DNA of 6,322 bases from an uncultured Bacillota bacterium (GTDB lineage: Bacteria; Bacillota; Clostridia; Peptostreptococcales; Anaerovoracaceae): NCBI GenBank assembly GCA_946546075.1, contig CAMNNV010000078.1, positions 1-6,322 of the forward strand. The letters are read 5' to 3'. The position numbers and the translations under genes are program-made. Numbering within the stretch: position 1 is the first letter of the stretch; every line of letters begins with the position of its first letter. The notes beneath the pieces were generated by a model. It did not search any database. It saw nothing but the letters and a program-made list of their open reading frames with translations, and had not been told where the DNA came from. This document shows positions 5,906 through 6,322 of this stretch, in pieces.

Positions 5906-6322
5906 CAATATCTGTTTTCGTCTTCTTCGCGATATTTGATTTCTTCAGGGATGCCAAAACCCTCGTCGTTTTCATCCCATACGTACAGGGCGCAGTTGGC
6001 CACGTATTTTGACCAGTAGCTGCCCTTCGAGTCGGGACTCAGATGTTCCAGCGCACCTTTCATGGCGATGGCATGGGTGGAAATGAGCACGTTCCGCTCG
6101 CCAGCCCCCTCACCTTTGATGCTGTCCACGAAATCTCCCATTCGCGCCTGCACCTCATCCAGAGGCTCCATGCCTTCCGGTGCCGGTTCATTCACAAAAT
6201 CAGAGAAAAACCGCAGGATTTCCTTCGGCGGCTTCTCCAGCGTCATTCCCTCGTAAGGACCGTAATCCATTTCGATGATGCGCTCGTCGATCACCGGCTC
6301 TACAGCGCCTCCCGTGACGATC
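5905..6322 (-). CDS. histidine phosphatase family protein, N-terminus outside window
   Basis: The frame is open to the window edge, leaving 138 residues of the C-terminal part. The GTG at 6294 is not a likely start because family-like residues (IVTGGAVEP) continue before it. Histidine phosphatases (phosphoglycerate mutase-like) transfer phosphate through an N-terminal RHG histidine, which would lie off the edge here. Visible family marks are DERIIEMDYGPYEGM, matching the conserved 'RL-E-dfG-wEG' segment, and NVLISTHAIAMKGAL, holding the second active-site His (residue 83 of the fragment, codon at 6073-6075). NCALYVWDE near the C-terminus matches the usual 'NCsv' strand. The second histidine is followed by Ala rather than the common Gly. 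The substrate is unknown. The gene leads the operon as seen here, and its stop overlaps the ribosome site of 4-hydroxybutyrate dehydrogenase. Confidence 0.87.
   Translation of the reverse strand, partial: IVTGGAVEPVIDERIIEMDYGPYEGMTLEKPPKEILRFFSDFVNEPAPEGMEPLDEVQARMGDFVDSIKGEGAGERNVLISTHAIAMKGALEHLSPDSKGSYWSKYVANCALYVWDENDEGFGIPEEIKYREEDENRY

Noticed and set aside
5905..6294. A complete 129-residue protein starting at the GTG at 6294.
   Set aside because: The frame remains open to the window edge, residues before the GTG fit the histidine phosphatase family, and the essential N-terminal RHG segment would be missing.
1..6322. CRISPR arrays, tRNA or rRNA genes, insertion sequences, toxin-antitoxin or phage-defence genes.
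   Set aside because: No regularly spaced repeats, cloverleaf sequences, terminal inverted repeats with a transposase, or defence-type domains were seen on either strand.

Overview
The window is a densely packed, all-minus-strand stretch of a moderately GC-rich bacterial chromosome. The protein families, strong AGGAGG-type ribosome sites and short intergenic gaps suggest an anaerobic member of the Clostridia (Bacillota). The best taxonomic hint is a 4-hydroxybutyrate dehydrogenase very like the Clostridium kluyveri enzyme. A placement near amino-acid fermenters such as the Anaerovoracaceae / Family XIII is only a guess.

Read in the direction of transcription (high to low coordinate), the layout is: (1) the C-terminal part of a histidine-phosphatase-family protein (5905-6322, N-terminus outside the window); (2) NAD-dependent 4-hydroxybutyrate dehydrogenase, an iron-type alcohol dehydrogenase (4768-5892); (3) type I L-asparaginase (3727-4752); (4) a small SGNH/GDSL hydrolase (3186-3725). 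These four are separated by 1-15 bases and look like one operon. After a 73-bp gap with a plausible promoter comes (5) a single-pass membrane protein with a charged coiled-coil N-terminus and a helical extracytoplasmic part (2225-3112), closed by a clear rho-independent terminator (2176-2203). A very good promoter with a palindrome over its -10 box (2109-2143) then drives (6) a second single-pass membrane protein with an acidic linker and a beta-rich C-terminal region (1114-2085). Next, 27 bases on, is (7) a MATE-family multidrug/cation antiporter (1-1086), cut by the window edge before its last membrane helices.

The first block is metabolic. Asparaginase yields aspartate and ammonia, and 4-hydroxybutyrate dehydrogenase interconverts succinate semialdehyde and 4-hydroxybutyrate, a step in succinate- or 4-aminobutyrate-based butyrate fermentation. 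How the hydrolase and phosphatase fit with these is not clear from sequence. The second block is envelope-related: two unrecognised membrane-anchored proteins and an exporter. No RNA gene, mobile element, CRISPR array or phage gene was seen. The largest gene-free stretch is 139 bp (2086-2224), and it is explained by a terminator, a promoter and a ribosome site. I found no convincing sign of a new biological system. The least explained part is the pair of membrane proteins at 1114-3112.
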